Assembly (NCBI RefSeq): GCF_020907985.1
Contig: NZ_JAJJPA010000028.1
Coordinates: 22,403-86,402 of the forward strand
Length of the DNA stretch: 64,000 bases
Source of the DNA: Kitasatospora humi
GTDB lineage: Bacteria; Actinomycetota; Actinomycetes; Streptomycetales; Streptomycetaceae
Direction of reading: 5' to 3'
Both the position numbers and the translations under genes were made by a program. How positions within the stretch are numbered: position 1 is the first letter of the stretch; each line of letters starts with the position of its first letter. The notes under the pieces are model-generated. The model saw only the letters and a program-made list of their open reading frames with translations. It was not told the origin of the DNA and did no database searches. This document shows positions 24,420 to 34,398 of this stretch, piece by piece.

Positions 24420-26144
24420 CACCCAGGCCGCCGACTGCATCTCGCCCTGCCAGAGCTCGCGGTAGACGCCGGGCGCGGCAAGCAGCTCGGCGTGCGAGCC
24501 CTGCTGGACCACCCGGCCTTCGTGCAGGACGAGGATCCGGTCGAAGGAATCCAGCCCGACCAGCCGGTGTGTGGCCACACAGAGGGCGCGCTCCGCGCAA
24601 ACGGCCCGGATCCGGGTCATGACCGTGTCCGCGGTCGCCGCGTCCAGGCCCTCGGTCGGCTCGTCGAGGAGCATCAGCGGGCGGTCCGCGAGCAGCGCGC
24701 GGGCCAGCAGCAGGCGCTTGCGCTGGCCGCCGGACATGGTCTTGCCGTCGTCGCCGATGACAGTTTCGAAGCCGTCGGGGAGACCCTCGACCCAGTCCAG
24801 CAGCTGTGCCTGCCCAGTTGCCTCACGTAGCCGCCCGGGCCCGGATTCCGGGGCGGCGACCGTCAGGTTCGCGCGGACTCCGGCTGCGAAGACGTGGGCG
24901 TCCTGGAGTAGCGAGGTGATGCCGAGCCGAACCTCGTCCGGATCGTAGTGCGAGGCGTCGGTCCCGTCGATCAGCAGTTGACCCCGCTCCGGTTCGACGA
25001 GCCGGGACAGCACGGCGATCAGCGTGCTCTTGCCGGAGCCGCTCGCCCCCACCAGGGCCACGCTCTGCCCGCGTTCCAGCCGCAGGCTCACCCCGTCGAG
25101 GGCCGGCCGGGTACCGGCCGGGTACCGGATCCGTACGTCGCGCAGTTCCCACGCCGTGGGGCGCGCAGGGCAGGATATGAGGGCCGTAGGGTGGGTGGCG
25201 TGGCGCGGAGCCTCGAGGAGGTTGACGAGTCGTCCGACGGGTCCACGGGCGGCCGAGAGCAGACTGCCCGCGGCGGCCAGGGGTTTGACGGTCTCGAACG
25301 AGGCCAGGGCGGTGAGGGCAAGCACCGGAACCATCGTCCCGTCCAGGGCACCGGCCCGGACCCGAACGGTGGCGAGGGCGGCCACGGCAATGGTCGTCAG
25401 ACCCTGGAGCAGCAGCGCCGTTGCGGTCGCGCTGGCTGGCGTTCCCGGGCGCTCCAGGCGGCGGATTGCGTCGATCGCGGCGGTGGTGCGGCCGAGCACT
25501 GTGCTGTCGGCGGCGGCGGCCAACTCGGGCGCGCCATCGAGCAGGTCCAGGGTTGCGACGGCCATACACGTGCGCGCGGCGGCGGCGCGGCGCTCCGCCC
25601 GGGCGGAAGCGGCTGTAGCGAGCAGCGGGACACCGCCGCCCGCTGTGAGCAGTCCGATTGCGAGCACGGCCGCGACCAGCGGTGCCAGGGTCCAGGCGAA
25701 CCCGACGGCGGCCGCGCCGACGACGAGACCGCAGAGCGCCGGGATCACGCAGCGCAGCATCAGGTCCTGCACCACCTCGACGTCGGCCACCAGCCGGGCT
25801 TGGAGGTCCGCGTCGCGGGGCAGCGTCGGCGCGAACGGGTCCAGGTCAACGAGTGCCTGGTAGATCCGGGTTCGCAGGCGGACGGTGGCGCGCAGTGCGG
25901 CGTCGTGGCTGAGCAAGCGCTCCCAGTAGCGCAGCACCCCGCGTAGCAGCGCGAACGCACGGACGCCGACGATGGCGAGGCCGAGGGCGGCGACGCCCGG
26001 GTGTTGGGACGCGCGCGTGATCAGCCACACGGCCGTCGTGGTGAGCGTGAGCGAGGCCAGATCACTGCCCGCGCCCACGAGGGCGGCGCCGAGCACGAGC
26101 CGCGCGCGGGGCGCGGCAGCGCGCAGCAGGACCGTGAAACTCAT
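24417..26144 (-). CDS. cydC: Cytochrome bd assembly ABC transporter subunit CydC
   Basis: 575 aa. The ATG at 26144 overlaps the cydD stop (ATGA). CydDC exports thiols such as glutathione or cysteine and is needed for cytochrome bd assembly. The N-terminal membrane domain (about 1-310) has the CydC-typical start with LTTTAVWLITRASQHP. The ATPase domain carries Walker A GASGSGKST, signature MSGGQRKRL and Walker B LMLLDEPTEGLD. It forms a heterodimer with CydD and is the last gene of the operon. Confidence 0.92.
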   Translation of the reverse strand: MSFTVLLRAAAPRARLVLGAALVGAGSDLASLTLTTTAVWLITRASQHPGVAALGLAIVGVRAFALLRGVLRYWERLLSHDAALRATVRLRTRIYQALVDLDPFAPTLPRDADLQARLVADVEVVQDLMLRCVIPALCGLVVGAAAVGFAWTLAPLVAAVLAIGLLTAGGGVPLLATAASARAERRAAAARTCMAVATLDLLDGAPELAAAADSTVLGRTTAAIDAIRRLERPGTPASATATALLLQGLTTIAVAALATVRVRAGALDGTMVPVLALTALASFETVKPLAAAGSLLSAARGPVGRLVNLLEAPRHATHPTALISCPARPTAWELRDVRIRYPAGTRPALDGVSLRLERGQSVALVGASGSGKSTLIAVLSRLVEPERGQLLIDGTDASHYDPDEVRLGITSLLQDAHVFAAGVRANLTVAAPESGPGRLREATGQAQLLDWVEGLPDGFETVIGDDGKTMSGGQRKRLLLARALLADRPLMLLDEPTEGLDAATADTVMTRIRAVCAERALCVATHRLVGLDSFDRILVLHEGRVVQQGSHAELLAAPGVYRELWQGEMQSAAWV

Positions 26145-28021
26145 GCCGTAACCTCCGGGGCCGGGTCGGCAAGCTCCGCCGCGCCGCGGTTTGAGCTCGT
26201 CGCACGGCACACCTGCCGTGTGCGGTCTTGTGCCGCGAGCCCTGGCGGGCGGTCGGGCGCGTGGCCCACACCGGACCCGTCTGGAGGGCCCGTAGAAGGC
26301 GCGACCCCGGACAGGCCGTCGGAGGCCCGGAGCGTCGTCTCCGTCACCTGCCGGTGGGCGACGCGCAGCACCCGGTCCACGCCGTCGAGCAGAGCGGGGC
26401 GGTGCGCCACCACGATCACGGTCCGGTCCGCCATCAGCTGGCCCGTAGCGCTGAGGAAGGCGGCCTCGGAAAGATGGTCGAGTCCCGCCGTGGGCTCGTC
26501 GAGCAGCAGCACGGGCGAGGAGCGCAGGCAGGCCCGGGCCAGGGCGATGCGCTGCCGCTGACCGGCCGACACGCCGTGCCCGCGCTCGCCGAGGACGGTG
26601 TCGAATCCGTGTGGCAGCGCGTCGATGAACTCCTCGGCGCCGGCCGTCGCCGCAGCGCGACGCACCTGCTCCGGGGTGGCGCCCGGGAGTCCGAGCCGGA
26701 TGTTGTCCGCTACCGAGGTAGCGAAGAGGTGGGGGCGCTGCGGCACCCAGGTGAGATTGCGGCGCCACACGGCGAGGTCCAGCTCGGCCAGGTCCCTGCC
26801 GTCGACCAGGATCCGGCCCTGATCGGGCCGCAGGAAGCCCAGCAGCAGAGCCAGCACAGTGCTCTTGCCGCCGCCGCTGGGGCCCACGAGGGCCACTCGC
26901 TCGCCCGCCCGGACACGGAAGGAGACATCGCGCAGGACGGTGTCCTCGCTCCCGGGGTAGCGCACCTCGACTGCGTCGAACTCGATGCCGCCGGAGCTGC
27001 CCGGCCGCAGCAGGGGTACGGTACGTGCAGGCAGGACCCGACGGGGCGGCGGTGTCGGGATGGGCCGGGCGAGGAAGTCCGACACTTGTTGAGCAGCCGC
27101 CAGACCCTCGGCGCTGGCGTGGAACTGGCTGCCGAGGACACGAAAGGGGAAGTAGGCGTCCGGGGCCAGGAGCAGCAGCAGCAGGGCCTCACGCAGCGTC
27201 ATGCCGCCGTCCAGCAGCCGTAGCCCGACCGGGACGGCGACCAGGGCGACGGACAAGGAGGCGACCAGTTCCAGGACCAGCGCGGAGAGGAAAGCGATCC
27301 GCAGGGTTCGCATCGTCGCGTCGCGGTGGGCGTCGGCGATGCCGCGGACAGTCTCCGCCTGCGCCCTGGCCCGGCCGAAGGCGCGCAGCGTCGGCATGCC
27401 TTGGACCACATCGAGGAAGTGGCCGCCGAGCCGCCGGAGCAGGGCCCACTGCCGCTCGGTCGCGTCCTTGGTGCTCAGGCCCACCAGAATGCCGAAGACG
27501 GGGATGAGCGGCAGGGTGAGCGCCACGATGAGGGCGGACTCCCCGTCCAGCAGGCAGAGCCGGGCGAGCACGGCGAGTGGCACGCAGGCGGTGACCGCCG
27601 CCTGCGGGAGATAGCCGCTGACGTAGCCGTCGAGCGCGTCGAGGCCCCGGCCCAGCAGTGTGGTCAGTTCGCCGCGCCGCTCCTGGCCGAGCCAGGCCGG
27701 GCCGAGGCGTTGGCTGTGCTCCAGCAACGCGGTCCGGAGCGTGGCCTTGGCCCGCGCCGCCGCGCGGGCGGCGAGCCGGGCCATGGCCCAGGTGACCGCG
27801 GCCCGTGCGGCGACAGCGCCGGCCAGCACGGCGAGCGGGGCGAACAGGGCGCCCATGGCGAGCCGTTCCACCGGTGCCAGGCACAGGGCCGCAGCCAGGG
27901 CCTCGGCCTGCGCCAGCACCAACAGTGCCTGGAGCAGGCCGCCGACCCCGAGCCCCGCGGCGAAGCAGTGCCCGCCGGCTGCCTCTGCGACCAGCCGGCG
28001 CCCGGAGTTCTCGGCCCTCAC
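26141..28021 (-). CDS. cydD: Cytochrome bd assembly ABC transporter subunit CydD
   Basis: 626 aa from a GTG at 28021; the frame continues upstream into the cydB end, so the exact start is not certain. The membrane domain is followed by an ATPase domain with Walker A GPSGGGKST, signature VSAGQRQRI and Walker B VLLLDEPTAGLD. The motif YPGSEDTVLRDVSF precedes it. The C-terminus has an extra Pro/Gly-rich tail of about 60 residues beyond the usual ABC fold. It partners with CydC. Confidence 0.9.
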   Translation of the reverse strand: MRAENSGRRLVAEAAGGHCFAAGLGVGGLLQALLVLAQAEALAAALCLAPVERLAMGALFAPLAVLAGAVAARAAVTWAMARLAARAAARAKATLRTALLEHSQRLGPAWLGQERRGELTTLLGRGLDALDGYVSGYLPQAAVTACVPLAVLARLCLLDGESALIVALTLPLIPVFGILVGLSTKDATERQWALLRRLGGHFLDVVQGMPTLRAFGRARAQAETVRGIADAHRDATMRTLRIAFLSALVLELVASLSVALVAVPVGLRLLDGGMTLREALLLLLLAPDAYFPFRVLGSQFHASAEGLAAAQQVSDFLARPIPTPPPRRVLPARTVPLLRPGSSGGIEFDAVEVRYPGSEDTVLRDVSFRVRAGERVALVGPSGGGKSTVLALLLGFLRPDQGRILVDGRDLAELDLAVWRRNLTWVPQRPHLFATSVADNIRLGLPGATPEQVRRAAATAGAEEFIDALPHGFDTVLGERGHGVSAGQRQRIALARACLRSSPVLLLDEPTAGLDHLSEAAFLSATGQLMADRTVIVVAHRPALLDGVDRVLRVAHRQVTETTLRASDGLSGVAPSTGPPDGSGVGHAPDRPPGLAAQDRTRQVCRATSSNRGAAELADPAPEVTA

Positions 28022-28061
28022 CGGGCACCCCGATCGCGGGCCCAGCGAGGCGGCCCCCCGC

Positions 28062-29006
28062 TCACCAGTACGCCGGTCGGTCAACGGGCGCACGGAACGC
28101 GGTCCACAACCACCCCTGGTAGGCCAGGATGATCGGCACCATAGGCAGCGCGGCCCAGTTGAGCAGGTGCAGCGTGGTCGCGTCGGTCGCGCCGGCGCGC
28201 ATCTGGCCGGCCAGTACCGCACCGACCAGCAGGACCGGCAGCAGCGCCGCCACCGAGGTGAGGGCGAAGGCCGCCCCCGCCCGACGGCCGAGCAGCGCGC
28301 CGGCCGTGCCCGCGGCGACGAGCAGAACCACGCCGAGCACTAGCTCGAGCGCCGGATGCGGCGCCGCCAACCGCACGCTGTCAGTGGCGATCCCGGTGCC
28401 GACCGCAAGTGCTGCCAGCGGCAGCGCCAGCACGCACACCCGGTGGCCGCTGACGACAGCGGTCCTGGCGAGCCCGGGCCGCTTGACGCGCAGCGCGAGA
28501 AAGGCAGCCGCGTGCGCCGCGAAGAGCGCGGGCAAGGTCACACCGCAGAGCAGCGCAAACGAGTTTAGCAAGTCGCCACGGCCGCTCGGCACACCTTGGA
28601 GCAGGTTGCCGACAATGAGGCCCCAGGCGATCGCGAGACCGGTGCTGCCGACCGTGAACACCCGGTCCCAGCGCGAGCGCCAGGCGAACGACTGGCGGCG
28701 GCTGCGCAGATGCAGGGCCATGTCGCGCATGGCGATGAAGAGCAGAACGGCGACTATGAGCGGGTAGAGCCGACTGAGCACCAGCCCCTCGAAGCGGGGG
28801 AACACGCCGATGAGCACACCCGCCGCGCCCACCAGCCAGACCTCGTTGCCGAGGAAGAACGGGCCGAGCGAGGCAAGGGCGGTCCTGCGCTCACGGTCGT
28901 CCCGGCCCAGCAGCGGGAGCAGGATGCCAATTCCGAAGGCGTAGCCCTCACCGACGAAGTAGCCTCCCAGCAGGAGCGCCAACACGGCGAACCAGATGTC
29001 TTGCAC
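28062..29006 (-). CDS. cydB: Cytochrome bd ubiquinol/menaquinol oxidase subunit II
   Basis: 314 aa with eight or nine hydrophobic segments and the CydB opening IWFAVLALLLGGYFVGEGY, followed by FFLGNEVWLVGAAG. It ends with the typical LAYQGWLWTAF. Together with CydA it forms the high-affinity quinol oxidase used at low oxygen. It follows cydA after 10 nt on the minus strand. Confidence 0.93.
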   Translation of the reverse strand: MQDIWFAVLALLLGGYFVGEGYAFGIGILLPLLGRDDRERRTALASLGPFFLGNEVWLVGAAGVLIGVFPRFEGLVLSRLYPLIVAVLLFIAMRDMALHLRSRRQSFAWRSRWDRVFTVGSTGLAIAWGLIVGNLLQGVPSGRGDLLNSFALLCGVTLPALFAAHAAAFLALRVKRPGLARTAVVSGHRVCVLALPLAALAVGTGIATDSVRLAAPHPALELVLGVVLLVAAGTAGALLGRRAGAAFALTSVAALLPVLLVGAVLAGQMRAGATDATTLHLLNWAALPMVPIILAYQGWLWTAFRAPVDRPAYW

Positions 29007-29016
29007 GATGGGCTCC

Positions 29017-30279
29017 TCAGAAGGCGATGACGGGCTCGGGGGTCGCGTCGGACTCGGTCGCGCCGAGGTCGGCGCGGTCCGGACCGCGGCGGGAGTAGCG
29101 GGCGATGATCGTGTAGTCGACGGTCGCGAGCGTCAGGAAGAGGAGCACGAAGCCGATCAGGGAGGCGGTCACCCATCCCGCCGAGATGTGCGAGGACGCC
29201 TGATCGGTCCGGAGCAGGCCGTAGACGGCCCAGGGCTGGCGCCCGATCTCGCGGAAGAGCCAGCCAGCGATGTTCGCGATGAAGGGCAGGGGCACCGTCC
29301 AGGTCAGTACCCGCTGGATTCTGCTGCTGCGGAAGAGGCGGCCGCGCCGCAGCATGAACAGCGAGGTCACCACCACCAGGGTGACCAGCACCCAGATGTA
29401 CATCATCGTGTCGCCGCTGTTCTCCACTGCGGCGGTAGGCGGGATGTAGTGGCCGGGGCCGTAGGTGTGCACCATCTCGGCCTGGGTCTGCGCGATCTGG
29501 GCGGGGTCGTTGTTGAAGGCTGCGTCCTTGCTGGGCTGGTCGTAGCGGATCAGGATGAACTGCACGACGCCCAGGCCGATCGAGGGAAGCAGGCCGATCC
29601 CGGCCGTGATCACTCCGATCCGCAGCGAGCGCCGGAAGAAGTCCGCCTCGGCGGTCTTCTTCCGGCGTAGGTGGTAGCCGCTGATGCCTGCCAGGAAGAC
29701 CCCCGCGGTGATCAGTGCGCCTGCGGCGATATGGCCGAAGGCGACGAGCGTGAACGGGTTCGTGAGCAACTTCGCGAAGTCGGTGACATGCGCCTCGCCG
29801 CCGCGCATGACGTATCCGACCGGGTGGTGCAGCCAGCCGTTGGCGACCATGATCCAGTAGGCGGACAGGAAGGCGGTCAGGGTGACCAGCCACATCAGCG
29901 TGAGGTGCACCTTCCTGGGCAAACGGTCCCAGCCGAAGATCCACATGCCGAGGAAGGTCGACTCGGCGAAGAAGGCGACCAGCGTCTCCATCGCGAGCGG
30001 TGCCCCGAAGACGTTGCCGGCGGTGTGGCCCAGGCCGTTCCAGTTCAGGCCGAACTGGAACTCCATCACGATGCCCGTGACGATGCCCATGGCGTAGTTG
30101 ACGATGTAGATCTGCCCCCAGAACTTGGTCATCCGCGCGTACGTCTCGTCACCGGTCCGCACATAGCGGGTCTCCATGACGGCGAGCAGCAGGGCCAGTC
30201 CCAGGGTCAGGGTGACGAACAGGAAGTGGAAGCTGGTCGTCAGCGCGAACTGCAATCGGGCGAGGAGGAGGGGGTCCAT
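29017..30279 (-). CDS. cydA: Cytochrome bd ubiquinol/menaquinol oxidase subunit I
   Basis: 420 aa from the ATG at 30279 (MDPLLLARLQFALTTSFHFL), the family-typical start; an upstream ATG at 30321 is less likely, and neither has a strong ribosome site. The haem-binding His near the N-terminus (SFHFLFV), the GREP-like region (FREIGRQPWAVYGLLRT), and a short Q loop are visible. CydA holds haems b558, b595 and d and oxidises quinol. It is the first gene of cydABDC and follows the response-regulator gene after about 130 bp. Confidence 0.93.
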   Translation of the reverse strand: MDPLLLARLQFALTTSFHFLFVTLTLGLALLLAVMETRYVRTGDETYARMTKFWGQIYIVNYAMGIVTGIVMEFQFGLNWNGLGHTAGNVFGAPLAMETLVAFFAESTFLGMWIFGWDRLPRKVHLTLMWLVTLTAFLSAYWIMVANGWLHHPVGYVMRGGEAHVTDFAKLLTNPFTLVAFGHIAAGALITAGVFLAGISGYHLRRKKTAEADFFRRSLRIGVITAGIGLLPSIGLGVVQFILIRYDQPSKDAAFNNDPAQIAQTQAEMVHTYGPGHYIPPTAAVENSGDTMMYIWVLVTLVVVTSLFMLRRGRLFRSSRIQRVLTWTVPLPFIANIAGWLFREIGRQPWAVYGLLRTDQASSHISAGWVTASLIGFVLLFLTLATVDYTIIARYSRRGPDRADLGATESDATPEPVIAF

Positions 30280-30410
30280 GACACAGGATCGTGTCAGTGT
30301 GCGATCGACTCGCGCGTCCATCCGAGGCGGTCACTTCGGCTACTGCTCCACGATGCAGTGCGGGCGCCGCAGTACATCCCAGGGTGTCCGTCGTACTCCT
30401 GGGGAGGTAC

Positions 30411-31103
30411 TCAGCCGGCCACCGGGCGTCCGGGCTGGACCAGCCCCGACTCGTACGCCAGAACCACGAGTTGGGCGCGGTCCCGGGATCCGGTTTTGGC
30501 CAGCAGCCGGCTCACGTGCGTCTTGGCGGTGAGCGGGCTGAGTACCAGGCGTTCGGCAATCTCGTCGTTGGACAGGCCACCTGCGACCAGCGCCAGCACC
30601 TCCCGCTCCCGCTTGGTCAGCATCTCCAGCTCGGTGACGCGGCGACCCGGCCGGCCCGGGTGCTCGTGGACGTAAGCGGCGATCAGCCGCCGCGTCACCG
30701 CCGGCGAGAGCAGCGCGTCGCCGCGGACCACGGAGCGCACCCCGTGGAGCAGGTCGGCGGTCTCCGCGTCCTTGAGTAGGAAACCGCTGGCGCCGACGCG
30801 GAGCGCATCGTAGACGTACTCGTCCGCGTCGAAGGTGGTCAGGATGACGACGCGGACGTTCCGCGACTCCTCCTTGCCGGTGATCACACGGGTTGCCTCG
30901 ATGCCGTCCATGACGGGCATCCGGATGTCCATCAGCACCAGGTCCGGTACGAGATCGGCGGCCAGGCGCACTGCGGCGACGCCGGTCTCCGCCTCGCCGA
31001 CGATGCGGATGTCCGGCTCCGCCTCCAGCAGTGCACGGAAGCCGGCCCGGATCAGCGACTGGTCGTCCGCCAGCACGACCCGGATGACCTGTTCGTTCGT
31101 CAC
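30411..31103 (-). CDS. NarL/FixJ-type response regulator
   Basis: 230 aa from the GTG at 31103, with GGGAGGG upstream and overlapping the kinase stop (GTGA). The receiver domain shows the acidic pair in VVLADDQ, the phosphoacceptor Asp in LVLMDIRMP, a conserved Thr in VILTTFD and Lys in FLLKDAE. A LuxR-type HTH follows (LTKREREVLALVAGGLSNDE). Its place between the kinase gene and cydA suggests control of the cyd genes, for example in response to oxygen or redox state; this is inference. Confidence 0.92.
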   Translation of the reverse strand: MTNEQVIRVVLADDQSLIRAGFRALLEAEPDIRIVGEAETGVAAVRLAADLVPDLVLMDIRMPVMDGIEATRVITGKEESRNVRVVILTTFDADEYVYDALRVGASGFLLKDAETADLLHGVRSVVRGDALLSPAVTRRLIAAYVHEHPGRPGRRVTELEMLTKREREVLALVAGGLSNDEIAERLVLSPLTAKTHVSRLLAKTGSRDRAQLVVLAYESGLVQPGRPVAG

Positions 31104-32335
31104 TCGCCCTCCCTGGACGGCGCCAACGGCAACCGCGCACTCACCTGGTACCGCCCGTCCGGTTGCGGGCCGGCCGTGCATTGCCCGCCGACAGCCAGCG
31201 CGCGCTCCCGCATGCCGATGAGTCCGCTGCCGCTGCCCTCACTCGGCCACCCGCGCCCGTCGGCGCCGACGGGCGCCACCACGTTCGCGACGCGGATCGC
31301 GACCTCCTCGTCGCCGTAGCCCAGACGGATCTCGGCCTGCCCGCGGCCGCCATGTCTCAGCACGTTGGTCAATGCCTCCTGCAGGATCCGGTAGGCAGCC
31401 ACGTCGACGTCCGGGGCGAGCGTCCGGGTCTCACCCTCCTGGACCACCTCGACCCTCAGACCGGCCGTGCTGACCGTCTCCACCAGTTCGTCGAGGCGGG
31501 CGAGGCCCGGTGGTGGCGTGCGCGGTGCCTTCTCGTCTGCGTCGCGCAGAGCGCCCACGGTGGTGCGCAGCTCGCGCAAGGTCTCCTTGCTGGTGTCCTT
31601 GATGATGTCCAGCGCCGCAGCCACCTGTTCCTGGTTGTCCGCGAGAAGACGCGAGGCGACCCGGGCATGGATGTTGATCAGCGAGATGTTGTGGGCGATC
31701 ACGTCGTGCAGGTCGCGGGCGATCCGAAGACGTTCTGCGTCCACCCGGCGGCGTGCCTCCTCATCCCGGGTCCGTTCGACCTCCTGGGCCCACATGCGTA
31801 CCTCGGCCAGCCGCGCGCGCAGCGAACGAGCGGCCCCGCCGAGGATCAGGGACGCGCCGAAGAACATGACCTCGCCCAGTAGCGGGTGGGACGTTGGATA
31901 GCCCTTAGCCGCTGACATCGCGGAGAGCACTCCGATGACTCCGACCCACGCGGCAAGGCCCAGGGCGCCCTGGCCGGTCTCGGCGAGGGTGAACAGCGCT
32001 ACTCCGGTCGGGAGCGGTACGGGCCCCTGCGGGTAGCGCAGGGCCAGGTAGGTGATCAGGCTCAGGGCGGTGACAATGCAGACCGTCCGGGGCGTGTGCC
32101 GCCGGAACGCCACGGCGACCACGCCGACTACGAGCAGCCCGTAACCGGCCGCGTCCAGCGGACGTACCCCGTCCTGGTGCGCGACCAGAGCCTGCCACGG
32201 CAGTACCACTGCCGCTGTGGCGAGCGCCGCCGGCACATCGGCCCGCCACGGCCCGCCCGGAAATCCGTGCCCGGGTCCACGGTCCGAGGACTGCGACGTC
32301 GGCCCGATCCTCGCCGACGTCGAAGTCCGTGTCAT
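31100..32335 (-). CDS. NarL-type sensor histidine kinase
   Basis: 411 aa. Several N-terminal hydrophobic segments (about 30-165) form a membrane sensor with no large extracellular domain. The HisKA_3 dimerisation domain carries the phosphoacceptor His in IARDLHDVIAHNISLI. The HATPase domain shows the N box (LQEALTNVLRHG) and G box (GSGLIGMRERALAVGG). It is paired with the following response regulator. Signal unknown. Confidence 0.92.
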   Translation of the reverse strand: MTRTSTSARIGPTSQSSDRGPGHGFPGGPWRADVPAALATAAVVLPWQALVAHQDGVRPLDAAGYGLLVVGVVAVAFRRHTPRTVCIVTALSLITYLALRYPQGPVPLPTGVALFTLAETGQGALGLAAWVGVIGVLSAMSAAKGYPTSHPLLGEVMFFGASLILGGAARSLRARLAEVRMWAQEVERTRDEEARRRVDAERLRIARDLHDVIAHNISLINIHARVASRLLADNQEQVAAALDIIKDTSKETLRELRTTVGALRDADEKAPRTPPPGLARLDELVETVSTAGLRVEVVQEGETRTLAPDVDVAAYRILQEALTNVLRHGGRGQAEIRLGYGDEEVAIRVANVVAPVGADGRGWPSEGSGSGLIGMRERALAVGGQCTAGPQPDGRYQVSARLPLAPSREGE

Positions 32336-32400
32336 GGTCGAACAGTACTCAACTTGAACTCCGGCTGTCCGCAGCTTCGATGATCATGTCGGCCTCGGCG

Positions 32401-34398
32401 CCTGCGTTCCGCATAATTCGGGGGCTCTGGAGTTCCTGCCGGGTTGAAGGTGCAGGTCAGCTGGGTGGGGGCTGGCGACGCGGTCAGATTTGCCTAGAGA
32501 CGCGATTTTGCGGATTCGCCTGCGCTGAACTGGAGTTAGTCCGTAGGGCCTGGAGTCGTGTACGTGAAAACGACGAAACGGGAGAACAAGTCCGGCACGG
32601 TCCGGTACCTGCACCTGACCCACAACGAGTGGGACCCGGTGAAGGGCCGAGCGGTTCCGAAGGTCCTGTTCACGTTCGGCCGCGAGGACGACCTCGACCG
32701 GGACGCGGTGAAGCGCCTGGTCGCGTCTCTATCGAGGCTGCTGGAACCGGGTGAGGCGCTGGCATCGACGGCAGCGGGTGACCTGGAGTTCGTCTCGTCG
32801 GTCCCGTTCGGCGGCACCTACGTCCTCGATCATCTCTGGCGGCGGCTGAGGATCGACAGGATCGTCGGGCAGGTCGGGCAGCCCAAACGGGGCCGGCGCC
32901 GGGACATGTCGGTGACCGAGCGGGTGCTGTTCTCCCTGGTCGCGAACCGGGCCCTGGCGCCGTCGTCGAAGCTGGCCGCCGCGGACTGGGTCACGCACGA
33001 CGTGCACATCGAGGGCCTGCCGGCCACCGACGACGACGCCTGCTACCGGGCGATGGACTGGCTCCACGAGGTGACCGACGACCTGGAGAAGCGGGTGTTC
33101 GACGAGGTCGCGAACCTCCTCGACCTCGAAGTCGACCTGCTGTTCTTCGACACCACCAGCACCTACTTCGAGCTGGAGGAGGCCGACGAACCCGCCGCCC
33201 GCGACGACAGGGGCCGCCTCCTGACGCACGACCACCCACCCGCCGAAGAGGACGGCGAGCCCTCCGATCAGGCCGGGTTCCGCACCTTCGGCAGGTCGAA
33301 GGACTCCCGTGACGACCTGCCGCAGATCGTGATCGGGATGGCCGTCACGAGGGACGGGATCCCGGTCCGCGTCTGGTCCTGGCCCGGCAACACCGGTGAC
33401 CAGAAGCTGATCCGGCAGGTCAAGGACGACATGCGGGACTGGACCCTGAGCAAGATCGTGTGGGTCACCGACCGGGGATTCTCCAGCGAACGCAACCGCC
33501 GTTACCTCCGCCGGGGCGACCACGCCTACATCGTCGGCGAGAAACTCCGCTCCGGCAGCCCGGAGGTGAAGGCCGCCTTGTCCCGCCAGGGCCGCTACAG
33601 CGAGATCGCCGGGAACATGCGGGTCAAGGAGGTGCGGATCTCCGACACCGAACGGTTCGTGATCTGCCACAACCCCGAAGCCGCCACCCGTGACCAGCAC
33701 ATACGCGAACAGCTCGTCTCCCAGCTCACGACCCTGATCGAAGGCACCGACAAGCTCAGCGACTTCAAGCGCGGCGAGCTCCGCGGCAAGATCGCCGACA
33801 AGCCCGGCCTCAACCGCTACCTCCGCACCACCCCGGCCGGCAAGCTCCGCATCGACACCGCGAAGATCAAGACCGAGGAGAACCTCGACGGCAAATACCT
33901 GCTGCGATGCTCCGACTCACAGCTGTCGGCCGAGGACGTCGCCCTCGGCTACAAGCAACTCCTTGAAGTCGAGCGGGGCTGGCGGGACATGAAGCAGATC
34001 ATCGACCTGCGGCCCGTCTATCACCGGCTCCAAGAACGCACACGCGCTCACGTCGTCCTCTGCTGGCTCGCCCTGCTGCTGATCCGCATCATCGAGACCA
34101 CCACCGACGAGACCTGGACGACCGTCCGCCGCGAGCTCGACCGGCTCCACCTCGGCACGTTCACCGGCCCTACCGGCCTGTTCCGACAGGTCACCACCCT
34201 CACCAAGCCCCAGACCGACCTCCTGGCCAAGCTCGGCATCCCCGCGCCGAAGCAGGTCATCGCCCTCGAACCCGCACCCCGGTGACCAGCACGAACACCA
34301 GCGCCTAGAGAAACGGCTCTCAGGCGCCCTCACCCATGTCCGCCCAGGTCAGACCCCAGATTCGTGACTCTAGGCCGCTGAATTACGCGGAACGCAGG
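32401..34398 (+). mobile_element. IS1634-like insertion sequence with inverted ends
   Basis: Two nested pairs of inverted repeats flank the transposase. The outer pair is CCTGCGTTCCGCATAATTC at 32401-32419 and its complement (one mismatch) at 34380-34398. The inner pair starts GCCTAGAG at 32492 and ends at 34375, with about 25 of 35 positions matching. No target duplication could be identified for either pair. The right end lies against a truncated ISAs1-type gene. Confidence 0.6.
32558..34285 (+). CDS. IS1634 family transposase (DDE)
   Basis: 575 aa, the length expected for this IS4-related family. Recognisable blocks are the N-terminal RYLHLTHNEWDP, the first catalytic Asp in LLFFDTTSTYFE, a second Asp in KIVWVTDRGFSS, and the C-terminal YKQLLEVERGWRDMKQIIDL with the final Glu and the Y-(2)-R-type spacing. 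The gene appears complete and may be active. The start at 32558 is the first codon of clear coding sequence; no ribosome site is strong. Confidence 0.88.
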   Translation: MYVKTTKRENKSGTVRYLHLTHNEWDPVKGRAVPKVLFTFGREDDLDRDAVKRLVASLSRLLEPGEALASTAAGDLEFVSSVPFGGTYVLDHLWRRLRIDRIVGQVGQPKRGRRRDMSVTERVLFSLVANRALAPSSKLAAADWVTHDVHIEGLPATDDDACYRAMDWLHEVTDDLEKRVFDEVANLLDLEVDLLFFDTTSTYFELEEADEPAARDDRGRLLTHDHPPAEEDGEPSDQAGFRTFGRSKDSRDDLPQIVIGMAVTRDGIPVRVWSWPGNTGDQKLIRQVKDDMRDWTLSKIVWVTDRGFSSERNRRYLRRGDHAYIVGEKLRSGSPEVKAALSRQGRYSEIAGNMRVKEVRISDTERFVICHNPEAATRDQHIREQLVSQLTTLIEGTDKLSDFKRGELRGKIADKPGLNRYLRTTPAGKLRIDTAKIKTEENLDGKYLLRCSDSQLSAEDVALGYKQLLEVERGWRDMKQIIDLRPVYHRLQERTRAHVVLCWLALLLIRIIETTTDETWTTVRRELDRLHLGTFTGPTGLFRQVTTLTKPQTDLLAKLGIPAPKQVIALEPAPR

